The position numbers and the translations under genes were made by a program. This document shows, one piece after another, positions 50,582 through 62,780 of a stretch of DNA of 64,000 bases (position 1 is the stretch's first letter; each line of letters opens with the position of its first letter). The notes below the pieces were generated by a model that worked only from the letters and a program-made list of their open reading frames with translations, made no database searches and was not told the origin of the DNA. Source of the DNA: Schizochytrium sp. TIO01 (taxonomy: Eukaryota > Sar > Bigyra > Thraustochytrida > Thraustochytriidae); NCBI GenBank assembly GCA_004764695.1, contig SMSO01000007.1, forward strand, positions 17,501 to 81,500. Reading direction: 5' to 3'.

Positions 50582-51340
50582 TGCCTACTACTTGAAAGTG
50601 CAGGCGAGGAGGAACTCTACGAAAACGGAATAGTAGATCCTTCTTCTCCACTAAGAAAAAGAAAAAAATCAAATAAGAAAGGAGTGAGTGAGAAGAAGCT
50701 TATCATCCACTCGCTCGACAGCGGAAAAGACAGAAAGAATCGACTAGGTGATAATAAAATACCTCAAAAGTCATTCTCATTCTGATGAGGTACGCTGCGC
50801 TATCATAATACTGAGTAAGATCGAGTATTTTTTGATTCAGGCGGCGCTACTAAGCACCTTCGACCTCTCTGCTAGGTAGCACTAGCTACGACACTGCTAG
50901 AGTTACGCGATGAACAATAGAGATCATGAATAAGATGGCAGAAAGAAAGAAAGAAAGAAAGAAAGAAAAGAGGGGAAAAAGAAGCGCAAAGCTCTCCAGA
51001 AAAAGAGAAAAGAAGAAGAAGGAGAGGCCAAGCAGTATGAGAGCATAGGAAACAGACAGGAAAGAGCACCGTGTGGGAGGGAGGAAGCACGTCTCTCCAG
51101 TCAGCGGCACTTTCGATCGATCGATTGATCAACGACACCGCGAAAGGGAGGAAAAGGCACTCCCAACATAGAAGAAAGACGACGACGAACTCGACTTAGC
51201 AAACGAATTATCATCAAAGTAGAAAAAGAAGAAGGAGGAGGACATACATACATCCCGCATAGGAGTTGGATACCGCCGCCTAGCTGCAAAGGTGTCTGAT
51301 GGAAAAAATAAATCAATTAAAAAGTAAATAAAGTAAGAAA

Positions 51341-51400
51341 TCCTCTCCTCTTCTTCTTCTTCTTCTTCTTTTTCTTCTTTTTCTTCTTCTTCTTCTTCTC
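51341..51400. repeat. Microsatellite (CTT)n with interruptions
   Basis: CTT trinucleotide tract broken by three short CTTTTT interruptions. A cleaner CTT tract follows at 51976-52008. Confidence 0.85.
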
Positions 51401-51975
51401 TCTTTCAACTGCTTTCAAGTTCCTTCCCGCCCTCCGTTTTTTCCCTCCGTCTTCCTGCTCACGCCCAGGCCACGGTGCGCTAGGCAGGGTGCGCTAGGCA
51501 GAGCACTAGGAGTGCGCCCGCGGTGGCGTCTTTTCATTTATTTTTTTCCATTTAAAGATAAATTAAAAATCAATTTTTAATGTTTGGTTTGGGTTTTAGT
51601 AGTAGTTATGCTGTTCCCCATGTTAATCTGTGTTTCAACTTCTAGTATGTATTATGGTATTTTCATCAAAAGAGATAGAAACGCAAGTAAATAAATCGTT
51701 CAAATTGAATAAATGCATTTTACAAAATAGTATAATAACAGTAATTATACAAAAAATTAGCAATGTTTTCAGATATACTGTTCGATCACTCAACAGATTG
51801 ATGAATTCAACGAATGAATGAAAAAATGAATGAAAAAATGAATGAAAAAATGAATAATGAGCAAATCAGGTGAATAAATAGAATAGCGTGCCATCGACGC
51901 CAGGGGCCGCCACTCAGGCAGTCCTAAGGCCGCCCTCGCCCTGGTTTCCTGGCTTTCCTGCCGGCCTCATGGCCT

Positions 51976-52008
51976 TTCTTCTTCTTCTTCTTCTTCTTCT
52001 TCTTCTTG
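51976..52008. repeat. Microsatellite (CTT)n
   Basis: Eleven CTT copies without interruption, at the edge of a GC-rich island that extends on both sides. Confidence 0.9.
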
Positions 52009-52639
52009 AGCGCGAGAGAGCGTTCGAAGGTGGCTTTGCGGCCTCTGCTTACTCGCTTATTAGAGAGAGAAAGGAGCTGGAGGGAAAAAAAGAAAGGAAA
52101 GAAAGAGAAAAGCAGAGAAAAGCAGAGAAAAGCAGAGAAAGAGAGGGCCTGCTGCCATTCTTTTCCCGCTATTGGGCCTTCGATGATTGCTCGGTAAGCG
52201 CAGCTAGCAGGCGGCTAAGGACCTGGTAACTAGGGTACCAGTAGCACCTGCTTAGCTGGAGATTAGAAATCAGTCAGTCAGTCAGTGATAGTGATCGATA
52301 GGCACGCAAACAGCATTAAAGGGTGAGTGGAAAGAAAGACTGCTCCTGATGCGAATCCTCAGCCACAGAGACAGACGGAGAGAGAGAGAGAGGGAGAGAG
52401 GGAGAGACGGAGGTCGATAGGCTGCAGATGGAGAGCAGCCTCGAGTCAAGTCAAGTGAGGGGCCAGAAAGTAAGTCGTTTGGTCAGCGAGATCAATCAAT
52501 TAATCAGTCAATCAATCAACCACTACAAACTGAGTGAGGCTAATTTTACAATTTGGAGATAAAACTTCTTCGGACAAAGAAACAAATAAACAAAGAAACA
52601 GAGAAACAAAGAAACAAATGAGTGAGTGAGTAGACAGAG

Positions 52640-52643
52640 AAAA

Positions 52644-52687
<44 letters not shown>
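52640..52687. repeat. Microsatellite (GAAA)n
   Basis: Perfect AAAG tract of about 12 copies, flanked by related GAAACAAA and GAGT runs. Confidence 0.9.
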
Positions 52688-53494
52688 GGAAAAGACAACT
52701 CAGTTGGAAAAAATCGGACTTGCCTGAAACCACGATAATTACCTCCTTTCGACTCGGCTTTCGACTTTCTATCGATCGAGGCCTCACACACACATTCAAT
52801 GCATCACCGTCGTCACTTTTCAAGTAAAGAGCAGCAGCCTCCTTCCTCGCAGACTTTCACAGAAACAAAGCAAGAACCTCTCACGATCAATCTGAGTCGG
52901 AGAGACCCGTCAAGATATTATGGCGATGCAGACAGCTGAGCTAGCTGCCTTTAAGATAGGTAGATTAGATAGTAGATAGATAGATAGATAGATAGATTCA
53001 TAACTAGACAGTAATAAGGCGGTAAAGGAAGCGATTAAGGTGACTCAGCTCCTTCGTCAAGTGCTAGCAGATCTTATGATTTGCGATACGAGGCGCTCCT
53101 TCGCGAGGAGATTAAGGTGCTAGCTAGCTAACTAGCTAAGGAGCTACGCTGGTCAGTCACACTCGTACTAATTGCCTACCTATCCATCTACACGTATATA
53201 CATAAATAAATACCCATACTTACTACGATGGTCCATAACGCCATAGTATGAATTAAAAGAATGAATAAATGAATAAATGAATAATGAATAAAGACATCCA
53301 TCAGTATGCGCATAAGTAAACAGACACGGAGCGCAGCAACGTCGATCTCTCTTCGGCAGCGGAGGCAGGCAAAAGCGGCGCGAGGCCGAGACATCTGCAC
53401 CAAAGCCTGTGCGTGCGTGTCTGCTTTCTGCGCTGGCCACGGCCGGGAGGTCTTTTGCTGGCAAGTGGCCTGGCGCTCTGTGATCCAGAGAGAG

Positions 53495-53598
53495 AAATAA
53501 ATAAATAAATAAATAAATAAATATATCTGTCTATATACATACGCAATGAGAGAGGGATAAGAATACTATATCTGTCTGTCTGTCTGTCTGTCTGTCTA
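53495..53598. repeat. Compound microsatellite (AAAT)n ... (CTGT)n
   Basis: About seven AAAT copies at 53495-53523 and about seven CTGT copies at 53571-53597, separated by a short unique stretch. Confidence 0.85.
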
Positions 53599-54007
53599 TT
53601 ATGGTACCTCTGTATTTTAAGTAATTTATTTTCCCTCTCTCTGCTTTCTTCTTGAGATCGTCTTTTCGTCGTCATGATATGGATACCATAGTTCGTACCT
53701 ATAGTTTGATTAATAAAGAGAGAGGATAAGAAAAAGAAACGCAATGTAATAGCACCAACAGGGATCTTTTACTCTACTTCTTTCTTCAAAGGCTTTTAAG
53801 AAGTCATGAAGAGGAAGTTTTGAAGCTAACTTTCCAATGATGAAGCAGAGGTAGCAGCAGCTACTGCTGCCTGTAAGTACCTACTTAGTTGCTGCTTTGG
53901 TTTTCCAGAGGATGATGAATAAACGAATGAAGAAGGTTAGAAGAGGCAGGTTAGTTAATTAATTCTGTTAGTTCTTTCTCAGTTCTTGCTGGTCTGTCTG
54001 CCTTTGC

Positions 54008-54070
54008 ATGTTCATTCATTCATTCATTCATTCACTCACTCACTCACTCACTCATTCATTCATTCATTCT
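54008..54070. repeat. Microsatellite (ATTC)n-(ACTC)n-(ATTC)n
   Basis: ATTC copies change to ACTC copies and back to ATTC, which indicates point changes spread by slippage within one tract. Confidence 0.85.
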
Positions 54071-54627
54071 TTTATTCTTTCTGCTGACGAGTGTTCGTGA
54101 ATGAGTGAGTAAATAACATCATCATGTCCAACAACTATGAAGAATGAGGCGTTTCCATCGTCGGCGGGGAATTTCAGGTTTAACAAGTTTGGGTGGAGGG
54201 AGTTAGGTCTAGTTCCTCTTGTTTCCTTTCCCTCTGTGCCTCTGCTTTCCGGCTTCTTTCCAGAGCCGCCTCTCTGTCATGGAGTGACGATTCATTCTCT
54301 CTTTTTTTTGGAGAGGTTATTTATTACAGGTATAACCAACTTGAATCGATTAAGTCAATACTCTCCTCGATGGGTGTATTTATAGAAAATAGTGAAAACG
54401 AATCAAATGAACTGGACCACTAATTAAGAGAAAGGAGAAACTAAATTGAAGATAGAGCACACAAGAATGCGTGCTACAATGTATACCTTCCCTTGTGCTG
54501 CTATCTCTGGGGGCCTTCTCATTTCATTCATTCATTCATTCATTCATTCATGAATATATAGGTATCTAAGTAGTCATCGATTAAGCCTCGAAGTGGAATT
54601 GAGAATGGCAAATGTCATTTCTCTGCG

Positions 54628-54628
<1 letters not shown>

Positions 54629-54665
<37 letters not shown>

Positions 54666-54694
54666 CATTCATTCATTCATTCATTCATTCATTC
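54629..54694. repeat. Compound microsatellite (GATT)n-(CATT)n
   Basis: About nine GATT copies pass directly into about eight CATT copies. Confidence 0.9.
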
Positions 54695-55752
54695 ACACCC
54701 TTCCTTGTACTTATTTACTATTAGAGTGAGTAAATGTTTGTCTTGGTCACCGCTTTACAAAGGAAGGGAAAGAAACAGTGTGTGAGGTGGATAATCGTAG
54801 ATCTCAGGAAAAAAGAAAGAGATAAAATTTGGTAGCAGGTACTACCTGCTAAAAGAGCCACGCAAGAGAACTGAGCAACTTATTTATTTAAAATAAACAG
54901 TGTCAAAAGAGCTGCAAGAACTTGAACCAAATCAGCGACACGGCCAATTCTCAATCAAAACCATTTAGATAGTTAAACCCTTCTGCGAAAACCGTCAACA
55001 CCAACTTTGGTTCATAGACAGCATCAGCTCTTACTTCAACCATTGCTCGAATGATCGCCGAATGAGTCACGGAATGACTGAAGTGAATGAATCCCAACTG
55101 ATGACATGCCACATAAAAACCTCCAAAACTTTATGAAAACTAACCCCAACAAACTTTCCAAAAAAACAAAACAACTAAAAAACTTCAACTTGTAGTAAAG
55201 AAACTAAACCTTTTCAAAGAAGAAGAGGAAATAGAAGAGGGTTAGTTACCTCCTGCTAAACCCCGTAAACATGCAGAGAGAACATCAATAAAGAACGGAA
55301 CAAGCGATTCAAAGTTCATACGAACTAAACGAAGCTCAAACAGCGGCGAGACCACGGTACCGCTCAATCCCTGCTGTGCCATCGCCGCCTATCGGCTCGA
55401 GGCCGCCCAAAGCCGCCAGCGGCCGCCCAGGGCCTTGGCTGGGCCTTCCCAAGCTGCCTCTGCCGCGCTTCTTTGCAGCGGTGCGTGGTGTAGGAGTGCT
55501 TCCGTAAGGGAGTGAGGGAGTGAGGGAGTGAGTGAGTGAGCCCGCTCTGCTGCGCACGGGTGCGCCAACGGGCGGGAGGCATTTGGAGGGGCACGGAGGG
55601 AGTCTTTGAGGCTCCTCGATAGGCGGCGTCAGCGCGGGACTTCCTATAAAGAGGCACGAGACGTGCAGAATGCACCCTTGGGGCGCGGCCGTGGGAAAAA
55701 AACTTTCTCAGTGTTTGTTTTTCCAAGCGAGAAAGTGCGGAGGGAATAAAAG

Positions 55753-55791
55753 CAATGAATGAATGAATGAATGAATGAATGAATGAATGAT
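55753..55791. repeat. Microsatellite (AATG)n
   Basis: About nine perfect AATG copies beside the GC-rich island at 55340-55720. Confidence 0.9.
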
Positions 55792-56285
55792 TAAAGTTTC
55801 TTCTCTGCGTTTTCTAATGGATAGTTTGTTTAATTTATTTTTAAGTCTTTAAAAGGTTTTTGTTTGTTTTGGTGGGTTTATTGACGGTAAATTAACATGG
55901 AAAGAAACATAGAATGAAGTGCTTTTCCGTGCTTTCCTGGTTTTTGACTCTCTGGTTTTTCTTCTGTTTCCGCGTTAGCAGGAACGGATGTGAATGGGAG
56001 AGGAAAGAAGGAGCGTGAACTTAATGATGTTTGGTACGTTTGCTTATCTTGATGGAGTAAAAGGCCTCGTGTTTCAAAATAAAGGTGAACTACAATTTTG
56101 AATAAAAGGGGAAAAAGGGGTTTAGTTACTTTACTTTGGGTGTTGCAGCGATGTCCAAATTTCTAACACACAAACAAATAAATAAATAAATAAACAAACA
56201 AACAAATAAACAGACAGAGAGGCAGAAGGAAAGAAGGAGAGAACTGAGGAGAAAGAAGGAACTCACTCAAGATTATTTATGGACG

Positions 56286-56318
<33 letters not shown>

Positions 56319-57630
56319 ATTAACAACTAATTTCGATCATTCCTTCGAATTCCACTCATTCTCCTCTTCTTCGTGGCTCCTCAGAAACCGCGCGAATCGT
56401 TCGCGATGCGATGTAATTGATTGCGATGCGATAGCGCCGCTGAAGAAGAGGCCGTGAGACAGACAAAGACAAAGAGACAAAGAGAGAGAGATCGGTGGAG
56501 CGAAGAAAAGAAGAAGAAGAAGAAGAAGAAGAAGGCACGGACCACTTACGTACCTCTTTTGTTTTTTTGCAGCCGAGAGGAAAAGAAGAGACGGGACGGC
56601 AGAAGAGAGCAATGGCAAAAAACCAAAACACTCTTCGCCGCTTATTTGTTGATCGTCGTTGAATATGTATATGTATGGTTCATCCTTTCTCTCTTCTAAA
56701 AGCTTTGTTTTTAAAGTTAATATATTATTCTTATTGGCGTATACATATATCATGTATTTTTTAGAAGAAAAAATAAAAATAAAACATGGCAAACCAGAAA
56801 GTCAGGAAATGAAAGGCTTTCGTGAAGAAGCAGAAGAAAGGGCACAAGGGAAATAAATAAATGAGTGATCACATGAATAATAAAATGAAGAAACAGGAAC
56901 TACTTACGCGTTGAACGAATGAACTTGGACTCCTCCTTCCTCGCCTTTGCAGGGACCAATGCCATGACTGCCATGTTCGGCCAAATCAAACGTGCAGCGA
57001 ATCATCATCCATCGCGAATGATGGTGGTTTTTGGCCTCTTTTCGATGAGTTTTCCATCATCGATGTGCCTGAATAAATAAAAGTGAATAAACTTGAACGA
57101 ATCATTGAATCATTGAATGAATGAATGAATAAATGAAAAATTGAATGAATGAATAATTGAATAAATTAATGAAGGAAACAGAGGACCTCAATGGAGGAAA
57201 GCGCAAGAAAGGAAGCAGCTCGTCTCCAGCCACGGCAGGGCGGAGCGCAGGGCTGCCAGCCAATAGGCCTCGGCTCCCTTCAGCAGGAGCCTGCCCACCC
57301 TCCCTGCCCTCCGCCTCCCTGCCTCTCTGCCCTCCGTCTGCCACGCGGCGCGGGCCGAGGTTTGCGAATTGGTGGATTGATTGATTAATCAGTCGATTGA
57401 TCATTCGATTGACTCTCTCTCTCTCTTTCTCTCTAATTTATTCATTCACTCATTCATTCATTCACTGTTTCTTTCTCAATTAAAAAGCTATGAATTAGAA
57501 AGGTTGAAAGAAAGGAAGAAAACGTGGAAACATGAAATACATGAACATTTCAATCATAGCGATGCGTATCATAAAATCCATCGCAACTTGAAGGAAAAAA
57601 ACAATTAGGTACTATAAGGAGAGATGTGCC

Positions 57631-57631
57631 C

Positions 57632-57687
<56 letters not shown>

Positions 57688-57712
57688 CTCAGTCAGTCAG
57701 TCAGTCAGTCTG
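57631..57712. repeat. Compound microsatellite (CAAT)n-(CAGT)n
   Basis: About fourteen CAAT copies followed by about five CAGT copies, just before the exon-like island at 57740-57850. Confidence 0.9.
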
Positions 57713-59169
57713 TCAGTCTCAATCTATCAACCACTTTGCCGCTCGACAGGGAATCGGCCAATGCCATCTTCGGCGACCTTCTTAGTGGTCACCTGCACGG
57801 CGCAAGGCGGCCAATCAGCAGTAAAGACCGCCTTATCAGCGGGCTTTGCAGAACATTGAGAATAAAGCAGCAAATATATATATATATATATGCATATACA
57901 ATATACATCCTATCGCCGTAGTAGTGCTGGCTAGCTAGCGAGCCAGTATGCACTTCTAGGCGCTACTGGATGGGCAGTTCCGCCTAAGTGGCGCCTAGGC
58001 CCTCCGTCATGTATGCAGCCAGTGCAGAAATATTGGCTGTAATGGCCGGTATGGCGCGGGGGGGAGGCGATTGGAGGGAGGGCTGTGCGGAGCCGCGAGG
58101 GGAGGAGGGCAAAAGCGGCCCTCAGACTGCGGCTGTCTGAGTTTCTGTGGCCTTAATTTGCCTCTTTTCTTGTTCCTGTGTATTCTTACCGCCCACTTTC
58201 ACTCTTCGAGGCACTCGAATCAGAGTAAGTCTTTGCTTTGTTTCTGCATTTCTTGGCGCCAGTTTAGTGTACTTACGAAGCAGTGGGTAGGTATGTCTGT
58301 CTATGGTTGAATTCATTTGATTCAATTCAATCTATGAATTGACTATTTTCCTCTCTTCGCTTTAATTTGATTGAACTTAATCAACTCTGCTTTGCTTTTT
58401 TACTTTTTCCTTTCTCTATTTCGATTAAAGAGGCTTGTTTGTTATTTTGCTTCTTTGCTTCGTTTTGATGAAGAATTTCCTTCTGTCGAGTCATATCTCT
58501 CGATCTGTCTTTTGCAATACTAACCGTGGAAACCCACGAAAAGGAAAGCAAATAGAGGTGAAACAGAAGGAACGGAGAAAGTAATGTCAAAAGCGCCAAA
58601 AAACTGCAGAAGGACCCGAAGACAAGTGAATTCAAGATCAAAACGCGGTGATGTAGTCATGGCAAATACAAACAGACGCGAGAACTGAAAGAAGAAGGAC
58701 AGCTGTTCTATTGAATTCCAAGGTGTTGATCTGACGGCAACTCTTTTTCCCATCATTCCATTCCCATTTCATTATTAAAAACTCAAACATGAACAAGAAA
58801 GTTTAACATAGTTTAATTCTAAATAAAAACCAAACGAAACATTTTTTTTTCAATTAAAAATATAAATTGTACATAAAAATTGTTCTTTCCTATAAAAATA
58901 AAAGAAAAAACGCTTTTAAAAACAAAAACTATATAAATAAAATGAAAGAAACGTCAATAGAAAAATAATTCAGAAAATCTCTGCAAAGAGCACAACAGTC
59001 GTGAAGAAGAAAAAGGAGCGATAAAAATACAGAAAAATGCCAAAAGTAGAAGGACGGCGCCTCATCTTCCACCTAGTGTTGTCGCTTCCTTTCTTTTATG
59101 GCCGTTCCGCCCACAATGTAGGCAGCCACTTACCTAGTTTTCTCTAGCCTCCAACCCAGTGCCTCTCTT

Positions 59170-59349
<180 letters not shown>

Positions 59350-59640
59350 GCGTCTGCGCCTGTTCCTTCTCAGTCCTCCTCTGTCTTTTTTCCTTTCCTT
59401 TCCTTTCCTTCTATTCTCTTTTATTCTCTTTTCTTTTCTTTTTTTTCTTTTTTCTAGCTTTCCCTGTCCTTCTTCTGCGAAGGCTGTCCTTTCCGTGCTG
59501 GTTGCGCATCAAGTGGCTCTGAGGCATCTCCGCCATCACTTCTGTCTGAGGATTCGCGCACGAAACTAGCTCCAACCACGACACGACAAGAACCTTCCCT
59601 TCGTTGACGCCCATTCAAGAATTCATGAAAATTAGGGATC

Positions 59641-59690
59641 GATTGATTGATTGATTGATTGATTGATCGATCGATCGATCGATCGATCGA
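59641..59690. repeat. Compound microsatellite (GATT)n-(GATC)n
   Basis: GATT copies pass into about seven copies of GATC, a self-complementary word. Confidence 0.9.
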
Positions 59691-62216
59691 ATGAATGGGT
59701 TCTTCCTTCTCTCCCTCATATTCCCCTTTTTCCCTCTTGCTCTTCGATAACTAAACGAAATGAAGACGCACTGGGAGAACCCAGAGTTCCATCCAAAGCC
59801 TCTTTGGTGGATCTTGGGGACCAACGATCGGGGTTGGGCAGCCTTGGGATGCTGACGCTGACGACGAGGCAGACGCATGTATGCTCGGTTATGAGCACAG
59901 AACGTCATGCGAAAGAGAAGATAGATGGAGTTGAGAATCTGGATCATGGGGGATGGCTTGCTTGACAAAGAATTGCATCGTGCTTGGCTGGTGAGTTATC
60001 TGCGCAAAGCGGATTGACATGGAAAGAGTCAGGACTCACAATCCACCCCGCTGAGAGACACGTACAAATGGCAAACTCTCCGAGGCGTTGGCGAAACCAT
60101 GAAACTTGTGTAGAACCATACTGATGTTTCATCTTTAGTAGGATCATGCATATTGCCTTACAGAGGCGTGAATACTAAGACTACAAGTGCGCCCCTGAAA
60201 AAGCTGTCCGCGGGCCAGATATCGACCAGCAGCCCGATTTATGCTGGTCATTGCCAGGGCGCAATATTGTAACTTCGTTTGATTGAATTGGTGGAATACA
60301 GAGAGAGATCTCGCGAGTCAAAACAGCACTTCTCATTCTCAAGGTCACTCGTCGTGTTGCTGTCACTCCAAACTTCTTTTCTCAAGCTTAAAGAAAGCCG
60401 CCAAAGAAGCTGTCAGCAACTTTAGAAAAGCTCATGCCTTGGGGAGTTGTCATTTGTAACAGTTGTGGATGCTCAGACGGGGATTCGTATCTGTATGCAA
60501 TGCATCTAACCATAAGTTTGATCGCTTAGACACCTCGACGCCAAAGATGATATGGAACTTGACATGATGGAGTCTTTCCAATGACAATATAAAAGCCTAT
60601 TCTAAATATGTCGCCTGACTTAAACACATATGGAAACACTCCAGATATTGGGAGTTTCTAGCCTAGGGTATGAATTCCGTGGTTTAAAGCGAGAAAATTA
60701 GAGAAGCGTGTAGTCCCGAAACTTACAACTCACAGAATCAGAGATATAGAATACCGTCTGTTTGAGTAGTTTAGAATTATCTTGTAGAAAAGCAGATTAC
60801 TGGAGAAATCTGCCAGTGGCTACTCACCAAGTAGTATATTCAGAACTATTGGCATGCAGTGGAGAGCTATGATGATAAATATATATTAAGATGCATCCCT
60901 ATCGGTTCTTACGGGGGGAGGGTAGGTAGATGCGCGGATCATCTGAGCAATACAAAGACGCAAATCACATGCTCAATTCAGAATCATATGGCTGGAAGAT
61001 ATACCTCCTGGGACATGTTATGTCAAACGACAGTAATGTTCACGCTTTGTAAAACACATTCAGAAAACACAGAAATGCTTCTCCTCAGTAGCGAGTTGAA
61101 TACCCGATGGTTACAAGATGCGGATCCCTTTCCTCAAGGACTCATTATACCTTTCTTCCTGCACATATTTAAGTGTGTGTAGGTGCCTAAACTTATACCT
61201 TGTATGAAATAAAATATTTAGGGGCCATCTTCTCCTTGATATCGCACTAAAATCACTATCTGTCAAGCATCAATGATCGCAACCTAGGCAGCGTTTTTTT
61301 TTTCTTTCAACTACAATTGTAAATCAGTTGTCGAATACAAATCAGAACAGTAAGTCTACGACCTTCAAAGAACAGTCCCTACTTTTGATGCTAGTCTCAA
61401 AACGATACATGGTATTTTTTTGGACGAATTAATACAAGAGTTTTGAAATGCACAAAAAGCAATTGCTTTCATAAAGGTGGGCAAGAACTGTTGGAAAGTA
61501 AGGCAACGATTTTAATATCTAATAGATCTGGCGATGATTCTCTGTCGTAAAGCTGTAAGAAAAACTGTAATGCTTGAGTGATTATACTTTTACGGATGTG
61601 TTTGCAGTGATTCACATAAAATGTCATCCAAAGTTAATACGAGCGATGGCTCCCGAAGAGAAAAACCATCTTGATTATTTCACTCGTGCGTATTGACAGC
61701 TGAAAGGTTAATACCAACGAGAGCCTTCTGAAGATCCTAGAGAAGTAAAGTCGGCAGGATATATTAAAACGCAAATGCGTTGAGAGAATGGATGAGGATT
61801 TTTTGTGTGCAAAGAATCATGCCAAAGCGAACCTATGGCACCTCTTTTAGAATCACAACAAGCAAAGAAGCATACTAGTTAGGGCATCGTTTTCTTTATG
61901 CATACAAAAAGGTAAAAATATACCTGCAAATAGCATGATTATGAGACTTTAATGTTTGAAAGGCTACTTCACCTTCATTTGGCAATACGGCGACCCGACA
62001 GCCAGATAGAAGAGAGGTAGTACGAATACAATAGTTGAACGTTTGCACATGAGGGGAGTTGTTCTTTTGTTCCGAAAACAACAACAACAACTAGAAGAAT
62101 GAACTAGGAGTAAGGCGACCTGGGAGGTAGCAAAAACAGAAGCCACCCCCCAGTCAATGAAGGAGCACAACCAGGCGTAGGCTCTTGCTAGATCCATCCT
62201 CTACGTCTTTGATTCA

Positions 62217-62780
62217 TCAAAGCCTCTTCGGTGGTAACCAACCCTCAGGTACGGTGGAGAAACGCACGTCCTGCATCATTGGTGCGTCCTTAATGGCTTG
62301 ACGAAGGTCGTTCGTACTTGATAAAGCAGTCGCCGCCTTGGGATATCCACATCTAGCCGCCTTGGCAACAAGCTGGGCTCGCCATGGTTCATCGACAAGG
62401 GAGTCCCATCCTGCTGTCTCAGCGTGACTAAGGCACTCCTCAAGATTCTTCTTTTTCCCATCTTGAAGATATTCGTTGCCCTTGAGAATTGTGAGCACCT
62501 TCTCCGCAAGAGAAATAACTTCTTCTGCGCCATCAGGGTCAACGTTGCGCATTTCGCTTGCAAACTCTTGAATACGGTCAATATCCGCGAGCATTTCCTT
62601 GCGCTCCTCTTTATTCACAAGCTGCTGGTGGTGTCTGGTAGTAAACATGAGCCGCACTTTGTACTCGTACTTACCCAGACGGTCCATTGCTCTCTCCACC
62701 GTGAGTTCCTTTTCATCCTCCTCTTCATCGCTGCCTAGTTGCGACGAGGCCAGCCTCGTGCTCAAGTCAAAGTTGCTCAT
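62217..62780 (-). CDS. Small acidic helical protein, family not recognised
   Basis: Single-exon frame of 187 aa from ATG at 62780. The N-terminus is acidic (GSDEEEDEKELTVERAMDRLG). The middle is predicted mostly helical with heptad-like charges (NKEERKEMLADIDRIQEFASEMR, EEVISLAEKVLTILKG). The C-terminal third contains AKAARCGYPKAATAL and ends PEGWLPPKRL. There is no signal peptide or membrane segment. Codon use is balanced and unlike the flanking repeats, which together with the clean start and stop supports a real gene. It may be a lineage-specific protein. It stands alone after the repeat-rich region. Confidence 0.6.
   Translation of the reverse strand: MSNFDLSTRLASSQLGSDEEEDEKELTVERAMDRLGKYEYKVRLMFTTRHHQQLVNKEERKEMLADIDRIQEFASEMRNVDPDGAEEVISLAEKVLTILKGNEYLQDGKKKNLEECLSHAETAGWDSLVDEPWRAQLVAKAARCGYPKAATALSSTNDLRQAIKDAPMMQDVRFSTVPEGWLPPKRL

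Noticed and set aside
52546-52823. Leu/Phe-rich minus frames resembling membrane proteins
   Set aside because: They come from the GAAA tract read in antisense (SFFLSFFLS), not from a conserved protein.
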